A DNA stretch of 64,000 nucleotides. Origin: Perkinsela sp. pyNocScin1 (Eukaryota > Euglenozoa > Kinetoplastea > Prokinetoplastida > Perkinselidae). Of this stretch, positions 18,822 to 28,599 are shown in pieces. Each line of letters opens with the position of its first letter. Positions within the stretch are counted from its first letter, which is position 1. The notes below the pieces were generated by a model, which had not been told where the DNA came from, did not search any database, and was given only the letters and a program-made list of their open reading frames with translations. The position numbers and the translations under genes are program-made. Where the stretch lies: positions 558,001-622,000 of the forward strand of contig CAXHTR010000006.1 in the NCBI GenBank assembly GCA_964019655.1, read 5' to 3'.

Positions 18822-20243
18822 TTACCCCTGTGCTTCGACATAGATTAAAGGAACTTTTTCGGCTTCTGGCCCAAAATGAATGACATCGAGAAACCCTTGG
18901 TCACCCGCTTCGACCACAAGCCCGAGTGGTGCACCCTCGAGGCGCTTGATTCTATTGTGCGACAGGACCAGGCGCCGACATGCCATCGGAATTTTGCCAA
19001 GGACAACTGTCCCGGAGAAAAAGTTATGTGCGGCATCGAACTCTTGCAGATACTGCGTGAAATTGCGCAGATCGAGCTCGCCGTGAAATTTGTTCGCTGA
19101 GATGTTCACAAACTTGATCACCGGTGGCAGATTCGGAAAGTCGAAGGTCCCCTCAAAGGAGTTCTTCTGTATTTTGATGCTCGGCATGTCTCGTGGGAGT
19201 TTCCGTGTCTCTATCTTCCCCCAAAATTCATTCTCGCATATCGAGAAGACGTCCAGGCCACCCGCGAGCTTTGTGAAGTCGAATTCCCCAAAAAATTTGT
19301 TCGACGCAATACTGACTTGGTCGAGCGTTTCTGGCCACTCGCTCGGGTCGACTTCGCCCACAAATTCGTTCCGCTGTATGAACAGACACTGCAGCCCCCG
19401 CGGAAGTTTAGCGAATTGAAAATTTCCCTTGAAAGAATTTCCGTACAGCGCGAGGACTCTGAGGTTTGCGGGGAGTGACTGGGCATCAAAACTGCCGTGA
19501 AACTGATTGTCGTAGAGCCGTAGGTCAGCGAGCGACGCAGGTACATTTTCGAGAATAATTTCCCCTGAAAAATTGTTCCCGCATAATGCGATACTTTTCA
19601 TCTTTGGCGGGAGCTTCGTTAGATTCAGTGTCCCAAAAAATTGATTGCCCTCGGTGCGGATGATTTCAAGCGAAGCGGGGAGCTGTGTCAAGTCGAGCGT
19701 CCCCGTAAACGCGTTTTGGCCTATGTTGACGCAATTGATCGACGCTGGGAGGCTCGTACAATCGAAGCTTCCCGCAAAAGAATTCTTTTTGAGGATGAGC
19801 TGCAGGAGATGTGGTGGGAGGTCAGCCGTTTGAATGGTGCCAGAGATCGAATTATCCATGACGTGGAGGAAGGTGAGACTCATCGGCAAGTCGCGAGCAT
19901 CCAGTGTTCCAGCGAGGCCTTGCGCAACGAGTTCTATGTGCGTGATCGTGTGCGGTAGAAACGCGAAGTGAACAGTGCCTTCGAGGGGCATCGCAGCGTT
20001 CGTGATTATTATTTGTACGACCCTCGTGACCTCATTGTGTGTGTTCGTACGGACGTTGTCCCACTGACGCACAGGTCTGTAGTTGCCTTCAAAGTCTTGG
20101 AAGCGAGACTTGAACTTTGTTTGCTCGAAAGCGATTTCCATCTTTGCCTGATCGGAGAGGAGCATCGGGTCGAGCCGGCTGAGGCTGGGGTCGATGGCGC
20201 AGAAGAGGAACATGTAAAAGTAGATTGACGGTGATAGATACAT
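18822..20243 (-). CDS. large LRR protein, 473 aa, inside the transposase array
   Basis: Complete minus-strand frame, ATG 20243. N-terminal hydrophobic leader (MYLSPSIYFYMFLFCAI), LSDQAKMEIAF, a cap without the paired cysteines (VRQWDNVRTNTHNEVTRV), and then about fifteen 22-24-residue repeats (FTGTLDLTQLPASLEIIRTE). It has about twice the repeats of the other intact paralogs. The only minus-strand gene in the array. Sequence on its upstream side (20300-20400) duplicates 17880-17990 on its downstream side, so the gene sits between two partial copies of one composite element. Probably secreted or surface-exposed; function unknown. Confidence 0.8.
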   Translation of the reverse strand: MYLSPSIYFYMFLFCAIDPSLSRLDPMLLSDQAKMEIAFEQTKFKSRFQDFEGNYRPVRQWDNVRTNTHNEVTRVVQIIITNAAMPLEGTVHFAFLPHTITHIELVAQGLAGTLDARDLPMSLTFLHVMDNSISGTIQTADLPPHLLQLILKKNSFAGSFDCTSLPASINCVNIGQNAFTGTLDLTQLPASLEIIRTEGNQFFGTLNLTKLPPKMKSIALCGNNFSGEIILENVPASLADLRLYDNQFHGSFDAQSLPANLRVLALYGNSFKGNFQFAKLPRGLQCLFIQRNEFVGEVDPSEWPETLDQVSIASNKFFGEFDFTKLAGGLDVFSICENEFWGKIETRKLPRDMPSIKIQKNSFEGTFDFPNLPPVIKFVNISANKFHGELDLRNFTQYLQEFDAAHNFFSGTVVLGKIPMACRRLVLSHNRIKRLEGAPLGLVVEAGDQGFLDVIHFGPEAEKVPLIYVEAQG

Positions 20244-20458
20244 GTAAAAGAAAGTGCGTATTAGTGGTTTAAATGCGCCGCTTTTTTCACTTATTATTTT
20301 GAATTGAAAACCTGGCGATAAAGTGAAGCGAAGCAGGCATATTTATAAGCTTAATAAGTCTCCGAAGCAGGTTTTAGTCACATCGCCAGCGCCAAAAAGC
20401 GATCTCGCAAGTATAACGAAAGAGTTAACACCGCCAGAGTCCTCCCCAGATCGTCTCG

Positions 20459-20905
20459 ATGTCGCGCGGTCACCACAAGATCAAGCCTTGGGCACCTAGC
20501 CCAACACCAGCGCAACCTACATCGCAGGAATCAGAATTCATTTTTTTTGCCATGACATCTTCGCCAGAAGGCACAGTGACGCCTCAAAAACCTGCAGATC
20601 GGGAAGCTATCCCTATTTCCTTCACATCGAGTCCTTCGCCACTGGACCGTGTACCTCAGCCTGCTTCGCAACTGCTGAGCTCATTGCCCTCACTCACTCC
20701 ATTCCCTTGTGAGCAAGGTCTTGAGGTCAGAAGGCCCACTGAGAAAAGACAGTCTGAAAACGTGGACGAGGAGTTGCCTGATGTACGAGCGTTGACGGAA
20801 ATCCGCAAGGATGTCATTGTGCCAATCGATAGGAGCAAACATCCAGGCAAATGCGTCCTTCTTGTAATTGGCGGTATGTCTTCCACTGCGTGGGCTTCAT
20901 GCTGA
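20459..20905 (+). pseudogene. Pro/Ser-rich N-terminal region of BED-finger G-family gene, copy 1
   Basis: Open frame from ATG 20459. It contains EGTVTPQKPADREAIPISF, SPSPLDRVPQP, then DVRALTEIRKDVIVPIDR and LLVIGGMSSTA. The same Pro/Ser region recurs at 31927-32139, 40445-40520 and 41810-41990. In each case it lies upstream of a zinc-finger or acidic segment, so it is a linker module. The frame ends before the finger, hence broken. Confidence 0.4.
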
Positions 20906-21101
20906 ACACGGATCTTAATTCTGCGAGGGCGGAATGTTACCTGTGCCGCGGCCCTAATGCTTTATACTTCCAAATGGGATGATGAATCGGAACCATCTCA
21001 TGCGACATTGCGTTATTCAGCATTGCAATAACGGGGACGTGTGGACACCCGAGGAGCTGGAACGAGCAAAATTTGACTATTGCTCGCAGACGATGGAATA
21101 G
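20906..21101 (+). pseudogene. BED-like zinc-finger remnant, copy 1
   Basis: The frame reads AECYLCRGPNA, giving the Cys-x2-Cys half of a finger. The following codons are disrupted by stops (near 20980). The better aligned half is in copy 2 at 32268-32476, where RHFVSQHC supplies the His residues. A BED or C2H2 finger is the usual DNA-binding domain of hAT and related transposases. Confidence 0.35.
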
Positions 21102-21189
21102 AGCATCATGATTCGAAGTATATATAGCGTTTTATTTTTATGTACACCCCTATTTCCGTGTGCTTAAGTCCTTGGGTCTTGGAAAGTGC

Positions 21190-21400
21190 GGAGATGAGCT
21201 TCGTGACATATACGATGTTTAAATCGGTGAGACCACAGCTCGGACTCTCATAGAGGACGAAGAGTTGAAAGATCCCGTCCTTCACCGTCTCCTTCTTCAT
21301 GTGGACAGCACAAGAAAAGACACTACATCTGCGCTCGACACTTGATGCACTGGGAGGGTGGGTACAAGGACTGAGTAAAGACCTCCTGATGAAGTCAAGA
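21190..21400 (+). pseudogene. G-family middle module remnant, copy 2
   Basis: Shows SLGLGKCGDELRDIYDV, a stop, then ETTARTLIEDEELKDPVLH and RLLLHVDSTRKD. The WEG motif sits at 21351 with the same downstream TGA as the other G copies. Same order as copy 3 at 32540-32680. Confidence 0.4.
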
Positions 21401-21688
21401 ACAAGCAGACTCAGGGGGCTTGGGAGCTCAGCGGAGTCGTCGGGGCTGATGGTGTGCTCAGATTTTTCAGGATAGTCAGTTAAAGGTTTTTTTTATGAAA
21501 TTCTTCGCGAAAGACGCGACAAGACGACTGTGCACTTGGTTAGACCGGGAAGCTCAGTTCTCGCCGTTCGACCAGCTAGCTCATTCTCACCAAAGCTTTG
21601 CATCGCTTTTGAGAATGTCCCTCGTCTTATCCCAGCGGCAGAGTGCTCGTCGAATCGCACGAGCTGAATGTGTGGGCAGGAGATCTAG

Positions 21689-22246
21689 GTGATCAAGGCC
21701 CATTCACTGATTTTTTTCAATCAGCTTCGAAATTCTGATAAAATCTTATCATCATCTGAGTTCAACCTCTCCGTGAATGCACTACCTGCTCGCGTAATCA
21801 GCGAATCAGCTTGTATCTACTCGTTTGACCTGCAGCAGCCCATTGCACCTGCACGTGATGAGCTATGCAATGTCAAAATCATACGCACGGGATCTTGCCA
21901 CGCAATCATCACCTATGTGGAGTTCTGCGATTCTCAAAAATTCGACGGAAATATTTTTTCATTATCTCCTTTTGCTGCAGGTCGTCACTGTTGGCGTGAC
22001 AAGTGCTGGGGCTGTGGTATACAGCTCTAAAATTTTGATTCTCTCAAGAAAGGGCAGCGGATAGAACTTCACCAGCGTATCTCACCGGATACCCGCGATC
22101 TTTATTTATCGCTTCGCTGCTTGGGCGAGCAATCATTCAAAAATCATAAGATTTCATGGTTCCTTGCTGTCTTGGCGAAAATTATCGTCGGTTGTTTTGT
22201 AGGATGGCTGAGAGGGACATCTGTGATGTCATGCGCTAGCGCTTAA
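21689..22246 (+). pseudogene. PRMT-like C-terminal barrel fragment, copy 1, with membrane tail
   Basis: The frame contains FDLQQPIAPARDELCNVKII, RTGSCHAIITYVEFC, FSLSPFAAGRHCWRDKC and, after TAA 22028-22030, GQRIELHQRISPDTRDLYLSL. The order matches the C-terminal beta-barrel of protein arginine methyltransferases ('SEPxxxxxFDFxxP', 'vHgxxxWfdxxF', 'STsP...tHWkQ...Lxvk.Gq.I'); PRMT7 or PRMT5 look closest. The tail is hydrophobic (ISWFLAVLAKIIVGCFVGWL). The stop replaces a Leu (TTA in the copy at 43.6 kb). The methyltransferase core is not seen. Assignment rests on remembered family motifs, so moderate. Confidence 0.45.
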
Positions 22247-22329
22247 CTTCTGTACGGCTAATCAAAATCATACGCTCGGGATTGTGCCACGCAATCATTG
22301 CCTACGTGGAGTTTTGTCATTCGCATTGA

Positions 22330-22660
22330 TTCGAGGGAAACGATGTTCACGCATCTGTACTCTTCGAGCGTATCTCGCCCTGTCTTTTCGGTGACTGTGC
22401 TTTGGGAGGGTGAAGCATAGACTGGTAGCACACACGCATGTGTGGCGTGTCCAAGTGGCCAGATAGGCCTGTACTAGCAGTTGACTTTTTCTCGGTGATT
22501 CGAAAGGTTTCATGCCAGTGGCTGCTTCTGGTTTTCATAAGTCTCCAGCTTCGCTTTGTTAACGTCAAGTATCTTCCGATCGGCAGGCCTTGCTGGGCCT
22601 GCACTGTGCACTCCACGGTGCTGCTCTTGATTCTTGGCCTGAGATAATCGTGAGCGTGAG
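22330..22660 (+). pseudogene. IS30-like DDE-start remnant with WEG motif, copy 1
   Basis: The WEG motif at 22403 is followed by GAAGCATAGACTGGTAG. The copy at 33400-33700 reads HWEGEA and then TAG. Downstream sequence is similar between both copies for about 150 bases (SGQIGLYW / PDRPVLAV region) and then diverges. Both copies lie just after PRMT-like fragments. Confidence 0.35.
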
Positions 22661-23206
22661 CTTCCCCACGCCCCGTGTATGGCAGACGACCTCCAGCTGC
22701 CTGTCGACGAATTTGATTGTGGCTATGGTCGGGTAATCATGCGGCCTTTCTTTTAGGATAAGCGAATGCCACATCATGTATTGACACAGCTTATCATCCT
22801 ATGAATGCTCTGAGGCATGATAAGAGCAAGTGCGCACGACAATGACGCGAAGCGAAAAGAACACAGACCGACAGGCTGTGCACTATGAAAAGCGAAGAAA
22901 AGCGGCTAGTATCACGCGAACCTCAAACAAAAGAGATTAACTTGGGCATGCAAAAAAGAATCGCCTGGTGACACGCCCTGCACACAGCTACCACAGAGGT
23001 GTAATGTACAAAATTGCCACAAAGAGCCTACAGCATCCTTCTTTCTCTTTACAGCCCTTCCGGATGAGCCATCTGAGATCCTTCCCTCCTTATTTGATAG
23101 TAGATGATCCTACATACGCGTCGAACGGGATCCTACGTCCACCTACGAAGTTCCTGCTTGTTTGTTATTCTTTCTTGCGAAATAAAAACTTTGTGATCCA
23201 CACTGC
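22661..23206. other. spacer inside array
   Basis: No module recognised. A pyrimidine-rich stretch just before the ATG at 23207 (around 23157-23175) could be its splice-acceptor tract. Confidence 0.3.
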
Positions 23207-23515
23207 ATGTCTGAGATTAAGCGTGTTCGTAGCTTGGATAAAAAAGTTTCAATACGGAATGCGCCGGATATGGGTGTAGGGCGAGATCGCTGGATAGGGC
23301 GACATGGGGGAAACCGTTCGTATAATGCGTTCGAAGCAGCGGCTATGCGCGTGCAGGCCCGTGCAGCCACCGAGCGAGCTTACGGCCCAGCGAACAAGAT
23401 AGAAAACGACATGACACAACAATATCATGTCATCAAGCAAACGCTAATGCGCCGTTCGTCGGAGCAGGCGGTAATGCAGTTTGCTCTCATTCCGAACTCG
23501 GGAACAACAGCTAGG
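23207..23515 (+). pseudogene. B-family IS30-like N-terminal module, 3'-truncated
   Basis: ATG 23207 opens a protein with RWIGRHGGNRSYNAFEAAAM, TERAYGPANK and TLMRRSSEQAVMQFALIPNS: the 'YxAxxA...' and 'SPEQ' parts of an IS30 transposase. The same order is seen at 27270-27600 and 38460-38700. After ALIPNSGTTA the frame abruptly enters sequence belonging to the 5' end of the H family (23520 onward), so the gene was cut and rejoined there. Confidence 0.5.
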
Positions 23516-24820
23516 GCTTTCTCCATCCTCAGAGTCTCATTTGGGCTCTCCGCCTAAAACGACACTCCTATGCCTGTGGAGGAAGAATAACCGAACGATG
23601 CCCCTGAAAGCCCACCGGATCCGAATTCTGATCAACAATCTGAGGTAGATGTTCAGCTCGAGCAGAATCAGCACATCGATGACCAGAACCCGCAAGAAAC
23701 AGCAACAAATAGGGTTTAGGATGACCAGGGAACATACCGGATCGATGCTCGAACGATACCCCAAGAGCAGCCGTCTTTTACGATATATGACGACAAGTCT
23801 GCCAAAGTGCAGAGATCCTTGATGGAAAAAACACAGAACGAACTTACTGCCCAAAACCTTGCATCTCTTGATTCTCCTTGCGCAAAGACCAAATGAAGAT
23901 GATTTAGAGATGGACGATGCGCGGGCCAGTGGTCTTTCAAGACTGTGCTCGCTAATGCCGCGCACGAAGGCAACACCAACGCAGAAGATATTAGAAGAGA
24001 CAGTAGAGATATCGTTGCAATGTGATCATGCGACTCCACGTCCGCGCCCTTCAACGAAAGCTTGGGAGGTGAAATACAAAAACTGGCACGATGACGCAAC
24101 ACTTTTGCGTGAAGAAAGAATCACATCACCTTGACTTCGTGAATGTGTCCTATGGCCCTTGTGTACAAAAGCTGCGATCTTTCCCGACCTGCAGTTTGCA
24201 CGAGACCTTTACCGTATCCACTTCTGCGCAAGCGCATGTACGGGTCGATAGTCTTGGAGGGCCCCATCTGATTGCAAGGTGCCACGCAAGGCGACGAAGA
24301 TTCTCCTCCCTTTTGTAACGACGTATGCTTGTGCTGCTTGGGCTTGAGACACAGCTGCTTCATCGCACCGAAGCTCCTCGGAAATCTTGACTGGGACACA
24401 TCGCTGTTCGGGCACTGGGAAGTGGATACAGCTCATGGGGCTGGGGATTCGGGAACATTCATCATTGCACTCGAAAGCCCTTGCGTATTCCAAGTTTCTT
24501 CACGATAAATCGAGCGAGACAGCACTGTCAGCTCTTGTCGAAGAGCTGCCGCCTTTCAAAGTAAAGTCACTCAGACTCGACAACGGCCCCGAGAACGCGG
24601 AATGCGAAGTTCGCATCGCTGCGTTCGGCGCTAAAATTGCCTTTTGCCAACCTCGTGCGCCACGAGAGAAAGCGCAAGTCGAGGAGCGTATCAAAAAGGT
24701 TCGTGAAGCCATAATTAGACGTACAAGCTTCCTCGGTTTCCATCAGTGGGAACTTGACAAGATTACTGACAACCGCTTTCTTGTTGGGAAAACAATCGCT
24801 TTTCTGTTCGGCACTCGCTG
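23516..24820 (+). pseudogene. H-family element, copy 2
   Basis: Acidic N-terminal region from ATG 23571 (stops at 23589 and about 23717), then the WSFKTVL relic near 23930, the WEG motif at 24063, and the DDE domain in two overlapping frames. LGNLDWDTSLFGHWEVDTAH lies before a frameshift near 24480, and SLRLDNGPENAECEVRI with KAQVEERIKKVRE lies after it. All three acidic residues are still visible across the shift. The 3' part of the H block is missing. Confidence 0.5.
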
Positions 24821-25020
24821 ATGGCCTCTGTAACCTGTAAATAGTAATTCTAACCTGTACGTAATGATTTTTTTGGGAAATGTCTCAGAAGAATACAGTC
24901 AATCTCACGCTCTTTCATATTTCGCGTTACTATGGGGTCTGTTTTCAGCACTTCTAGAGCCGTCTCGCAGCATGGCAACGAAGCCTTGACGACGCTTTAA
25001 TTCATTAAGGGCCCTCACGA
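24821..25020. other. spacer inside array
   Basis: About 200 bases of AT-rich sequence between H copy 2 and the I-family fragment; nothing recognised. Confidence 0.3.
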
Positions 25021-25285
25021 GCCGGGACACCAACCAGAAATTTTGGGCCCTCGCGAACCGACTGCCCTCCAGGGAGTCGGGGGGGGGGGGGGGGGGGCAA
25101 TCATACCTTTTCGAGGCCTTGAAGAGCCTCTAGTCCCTCGAGTAGCGGCAGACGCACCCCAGGATATTGAGCGTGTCGAAGGGATCGCGGTAAGTCCGCT
25201 GCTATGTTTGGCCTGCGGGAGTACTCTTTATGTCGCCCCGAACATCATCCGTGACCCGCACCGGCTCATGAGCTTCTTCCTTTAG
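25021..25285 (+). pseudogene. I-family C-terminal fragment with hydrophobic tail
   Basis: The frame has IIPFRGLEEPLVPRVAADAP, then AVSPLLCLACGSTLYVAPNI and HRLMSFFL before the stop at 25283-25285. It matches the 3' part of the I-family gene at 45238 (IIPVRGLEEPLAP). The hydrophobic stretch would form a C-terminal membrane segment. A run of 19 G lies in the frame at 25079-25097. The helix-turn-helix half of the gene is absent. Confidence 0.45.
25079..25097. repeat. poly-G tract, 19 bases
   Basis: Uninterrupted G19 inside the I-family fragment's reading frame, coding Gly in the open frame. Length variation of any amount not divisible by three would close the frame. Confidence 0.9.
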
Positions 25286-25429
25286 TAGGATTTGTCGAAA
25301 TCTTGTTTAGCTTTTCTGTCAAAGTCTGTAATTTCTTAAATTTTTCTGTGACGCTGCCCTAGCCTAGATAATGCACGATCGCGGACATCATTTCATCTTG
25401 TCGCCGCCCCCCCCCTCGCCAAGAATCTA

Positions 25430-25830
25430 TAAAACTCTTCGTTTGCTACAAGCCATGCTCGCGATATACACTCGGGGCCTCTGGCTTGCAGCGTGGGAGG
25501 GCGAGCAAACGTCTGGTCTTATGCACCACAAATGGTGCGCATAAGCATGGCTCTTGCCAATGCTGATCGGTGCCGCTATCGCAATCAGCATTGATCAAAC
25601 CGATGGGGTTGGGCAGACATTCGTATAAGCAGCATTTTTGAGGGACGCATTTATCGGATTCCATTCTTTTTGCTTCAAGCCAAGAAAATTGGCTTTACTT
25701 TGTTCACTCTGGAAACCGAGGATTCGCGCTGCGTGCTATGCGTCGCCGGGATTCTTGTTTTGAGGCCTCGGGGACCGACAGCACTGCTCACGTTGCATCA
25801 AGGGCCGCGCGCATCCATAAGCGTGCCGTA
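25430..25830 (+). pseudogene. I-family downstream module with WEG motif, copy 1
   Basis: Frame with LAIYTRGLWLAAWEGEQTSG (motif at 25494) and HHKW. The copy at 46080-46420 reads AICTRGVWLAAWEGGQTSG. After the motif both copies run on for about 250 bases with stops. This appears to be the decayed catalytic-domain start of the same element. It lies about 200 bases downstream of the tail-bearing ORF in both copies. Confidence 0.4.
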
Positions 25831-25941
25831 AACTGATTTTGGATGAAGCTAATTCTTTTGGTAGTAAAAGCTTATTTAATTCCAGAATTCATTGAACGTA
25901 CGAATGGTGGGCGGCTGTCTCAGTCAGTTGACTCCTGCGTA

Positions 25942-26640
25942 GCGCGTTATTATCGAGACCTGCGTGGCGGAGAATACCGGCAACACACAGCCCATCTCAA
26001 AGATTCATCGGAGGACGGGGCTGACCCGAGGTGAAATCGAGATCGAGCTCCGCAAAGTGGATCCGGGACAGCCTTACAACGCTGAGACCGCGCAGGAAAT
26101 TTACGGTCGCATGCACCCTCCGGGTGGTATCATCCAGAATGAGCCCCTGACGAGGCGTTTAGTGGATTAAAAGATCCGCGAGGGGCTGACGGACTACCAG
26201 ATCGAGTTGGCGTTAATAAAGGAGGGCTTCCACTCGAGCAGAGGAGGCTTCCACTCGGGCAGAACGATTGCCACGTACCGGGCGTGGGTGCTTCAGCAAG
26301 GCTTAGTCCGGCCACCTGTCGAGGAGCATGCTGTTCAGGCTCCTGGCGAAATTGTGAGGGCCGACCCACAGACGAGGAGTAAGTTGATGAACCTGCAGCG
26401 GTGGATGTTGTTGAGGATCCCGGAGATATTCCGGATAATGAAGCCGCGAACCCGGGACATCGGGAGAACCGGGGTGAAGCTGAGCGCGACATCCATGCGC
26501 AAAACCGTGCTGATCCCGTGGATCATCAAGCCGCGCCCGAAAATCAGCGAGAAGAATATCTGGCGTTCGTGGAGGTGCTTTAGGTTGCCGCGGTCGTCCT
26601 ATTACCGCACCTCAGGGCACTGTTTGAGCGACGATAATTC
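25942..26640 (+). pseudogene. P-family IS30-like N-terminal gene with hydrophobic tail, copy 1
   Basis: Helix-turn-helix segment ISKIHRRTGLTRGEIEIEL, then PYNAETAQEIYGRMHPPGG, RLVD, a stop, KIREGLTDYQIELALIKEG and RTIATYRAWVLQQG: the IS30 'YxAxxA ... kLxxGxspxqI ... eTIYrY' order. An acidic linker (EDPGDIPDNEAANPG) and VAAVVLLPHLRALFERR as membrane tail follow. Stops at about 26168, within GAGGAGTAAG and at 26581-26583 break it. The same GAGGAGTAAG stop is in copy 2. Confidence 0.5.
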
Positions 26641-26649
26641 TTGAATGAC

Positions 26650-27300
26650 TGCCTGATTGCGTATTATTTTAAGTCCTGCGCATGTCATGGACATAAGTTT
26701 CTACGCGACGTACTTTTTTTATTATGATTTTTTCTGATAACACCAATGCACCAGCAGATTTACTATAGTACACCAAATACCACGTGTATGCAACTGTGCT
26801 GTTTCTCCTCTACCGAATAGGCTTTATCGTATAGCAGTTTTTTGCATCAGTACATGACTTCTCGAGCCGTGCGCTCCCGCGTGGTCTTGCGTTTTTCTAT
26901 GTTGCGAACACGGGCTTGGACGACATGCTTCAATACACTGAACATACACTGCAGTCCGAATGCTTCGTCCTCATCCTGGCGGACGTACCTCGACTAGGCT
27001 GAACCCTTTAAGTCAAGAGAGCGTGGGAGGGTAAGAAAAAGATTGGTGAGCCACCGCAAAGGGTGTTCATGAACGGGCCTGAGGGGGCCTGTGTGTCTTT
27101 TCCTGCATGCACTTGGGAGTGCTACTTGATTCTTTGACCGCAAGAGCACCGATGTTTGCTAGGTGCCAAGCACTGGAAATGACCCATAGCTCTCTGTCTT
27201 CGCTCAGCAAAGCGCTGCTGCACTTGATGCTCAAGACAGCGATGGGCAGAAAGCTTCAAGCGAGAGCGCTGGATCGCGCGAAACGGAAACCGTGCGTATA
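26650..27300 (+). pseudogene. Q-family catalytic-domain remnant, copy 1
   Basis: Shared with 34390-35010 and 46910-47540, and in part with 41150-41300. The WEG motif at 27024 reads AWEGKKKIGEPPQRVF, with Lys in place of the first catalytic Asp. Next comes GVLLDSLTARAPMFARCQAL in another frame, which resembles the 'SGVILSLVERYSGWLEAILL' strand of the B family. In all three places it lies 380-440 bases downstream of a tail-bearing P or M ORF. Frameshifts and stops show it is dead. Confidence 0.4.
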
Positions 27301-27394
27301 ACGCGCGTGAAGCAGCGGGTATGCGGGTGGGGGCCCATGCCGCCACAGAGCGAACCTATGGCCCGGCAAACAGGATTAAGAGAAAATCAAGCAA

Positions 27395-27528
27395 CGATGT
27401 AGGGCTGTCCCGGATCCACTCTGTGGAGCTCGATCTCGATTTCACCTCGGGTCAGTCCCGTTCTCCGATGAATCTCTGAGATGGGCTATGTGTTGCCGGT
27501 ATTCTCCGCCACGCAGGTCTCGATAACG
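27395..27528 (-). repeat. 134-bp inverted copy of P-family HTH segment (source 25942-26077)
   Basis: The reverse complement of this stretch matches 25942-26077 with only a few differences (GAGACCTGCGTGGCGGAGAA; GAGGTGAAATCGAGATCGAG). Its edges are sharp. At 23430 the uninterrupted B-family sequence reads ATCAAGCAAACGCTAATGCG; here ATCAAGCAA ends at 27394 and CGCTCATGCG resumes at 27529. The insertion removes the link between the two halves of the B-family gene. Confidence 0.85.
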
Positions 27529-27533
27529 CGCTC

Positions 27534-28256
27534 ATGCGCCGTTCGCTAGAACAAGCGGCAGCTCAATTCGCCCTGATTCCCAACCCGGGAACGACAGCAA
27601 CCTTCAACGCGCGCACAGCAAGGAGATGGATTGAAGACGAGAGCCGGCTCCGTGACAGTCTCCTGAATCAGTTTCTCCCGCGCTCGGGCAGAGGGCAACT
27701 TGATCGAAGCCCAGAGGCCCAGGCGGAACGGAACTCTATACGGCACGCCCTTTCAATTCACAGCCGCCCGTGGTATATCAACGCACGGATATCTCCAGGG
27801 CACTGGGAGGGAGACTGCATGATCGGGGCGAGAGGTTCTGGCGTGATCTTGTCTCTTGTCGAGCGCTACTCGGGGTGGCTTGAGGCGATTCTTCTGCGGT
27901 GCAAGAAGTCCAAGGTGGTCATGACGAAGATCGCCAGGGTTGCAGGTAAGTTTGTTATGATAACAATCACTTTTGATCGCGGTGGCGAGTTCACATTCCA
28001 CCAGCTTCTCAAACAAATTAATATCATCTCTTACTTCTGCGATCCTGGCTGTCCGAACCAAAAAGGCCTCGTCGAGAATCGCATCGGCAAGATCCGATAC
28101 AGCATCGAGTCTCGGATGAGCTTCGATACGATCACCCAGCCGAATCTCGATGAGCTTGTTCGGTGGATAAATGACGAAATCCTTCGGAACAGGGGATTCA
28201 GACCGTTTGACAAGCTTCGCAGCCTTCTCCGCACTTTGCTCGGAGGGCAAAACTGA
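27534..28256 (+). CDS. IS30-family-like transposase catalytic ORF, 240 aa (B family), best preserved
   Basis: ATG 27534 to TGA 28254-28256. It carries MRRSLEQ (the SPEQ position), RPWYINARISPGHWEGDCMI with D94, MITITFDRGGEF with D148, and CDPGCPNQKGLVENRIGK with E181. The spacing of 53 and 32 residues fits the D-D-E arrangement of the IS30 family, whose HWEGDxxxG and KGxxEN motifs it shows clearly. No lesion. The helix-turn-helix half is lost because a 134-bp inverted fragment sits just upstream (27395-27528), so the protein starts at the SPEQ element. It could still be expressed as a catalytic domain alone. Related broken copies are at 35.7, 38.7, 52.0, 52.7 and 55.8 kb. Confidence 0.7.
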   Translation: MRRSLEQAAAQFALIPNPGTTATFNARTARRWIEDESRLRDSLLNQFLPRSGRGQLDRSPEAQAERNSIRHALSIHSRPWYINARISPGHWEGDCMIGARGSGVILSLVERYSGWLEAILLRCKKSKVVMTKIARVAGKFVMITITFDRGGEFTFHQLLKQINIISYFCDPGCPNQKGLVENRIGKIRYSIESRMSFDTITQPNLDELVRWINDEILRNRGFRPFDKLRSLLRTLLGGQN

Positions 28257-28283
28257 GTCAAGGGAGGGACTCAGTATTTATAT

Positions 28284-28307
28284 GACCTTGGTCCAAGGAC
28301 CTTGGTC
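28284..28307. repeat. 10-bp direct repeat downstream of IS30-like ORF
   Basis: GACCTTGGTC occurs at 28284-28293 and again at 28298-28307, about 30 bases past the transposase stop. Possibly part of the element's right end or a binding site; no partner found on the left side. Confidence 0.35.
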
Positions 28308-28599
28308 ATCTGGTAAATCTAAGTTGTGAACCTTACTAGAGGCTTTTAATCTTCTGTTTCTTTCACTAGTCCTTAATCAAATCAAATGTCAGACAATCAA
28401 GGATCTCCCGAGTCAAGAATCAAAACGATTCGACAAGTCATTCCATCTAACACGCGATTCGATCTAACCACTATGGATTAAGAGTGCATCGAGCGTAGCG
28501 AAGCGCTCGAAAAATCGCAAAAAACCACAGAGTGAACTGACGGCGCAAAACCTTGCATCTCTTGACGTGTCCTTTGCGCAAAGACCAAAAGAAGATGAT

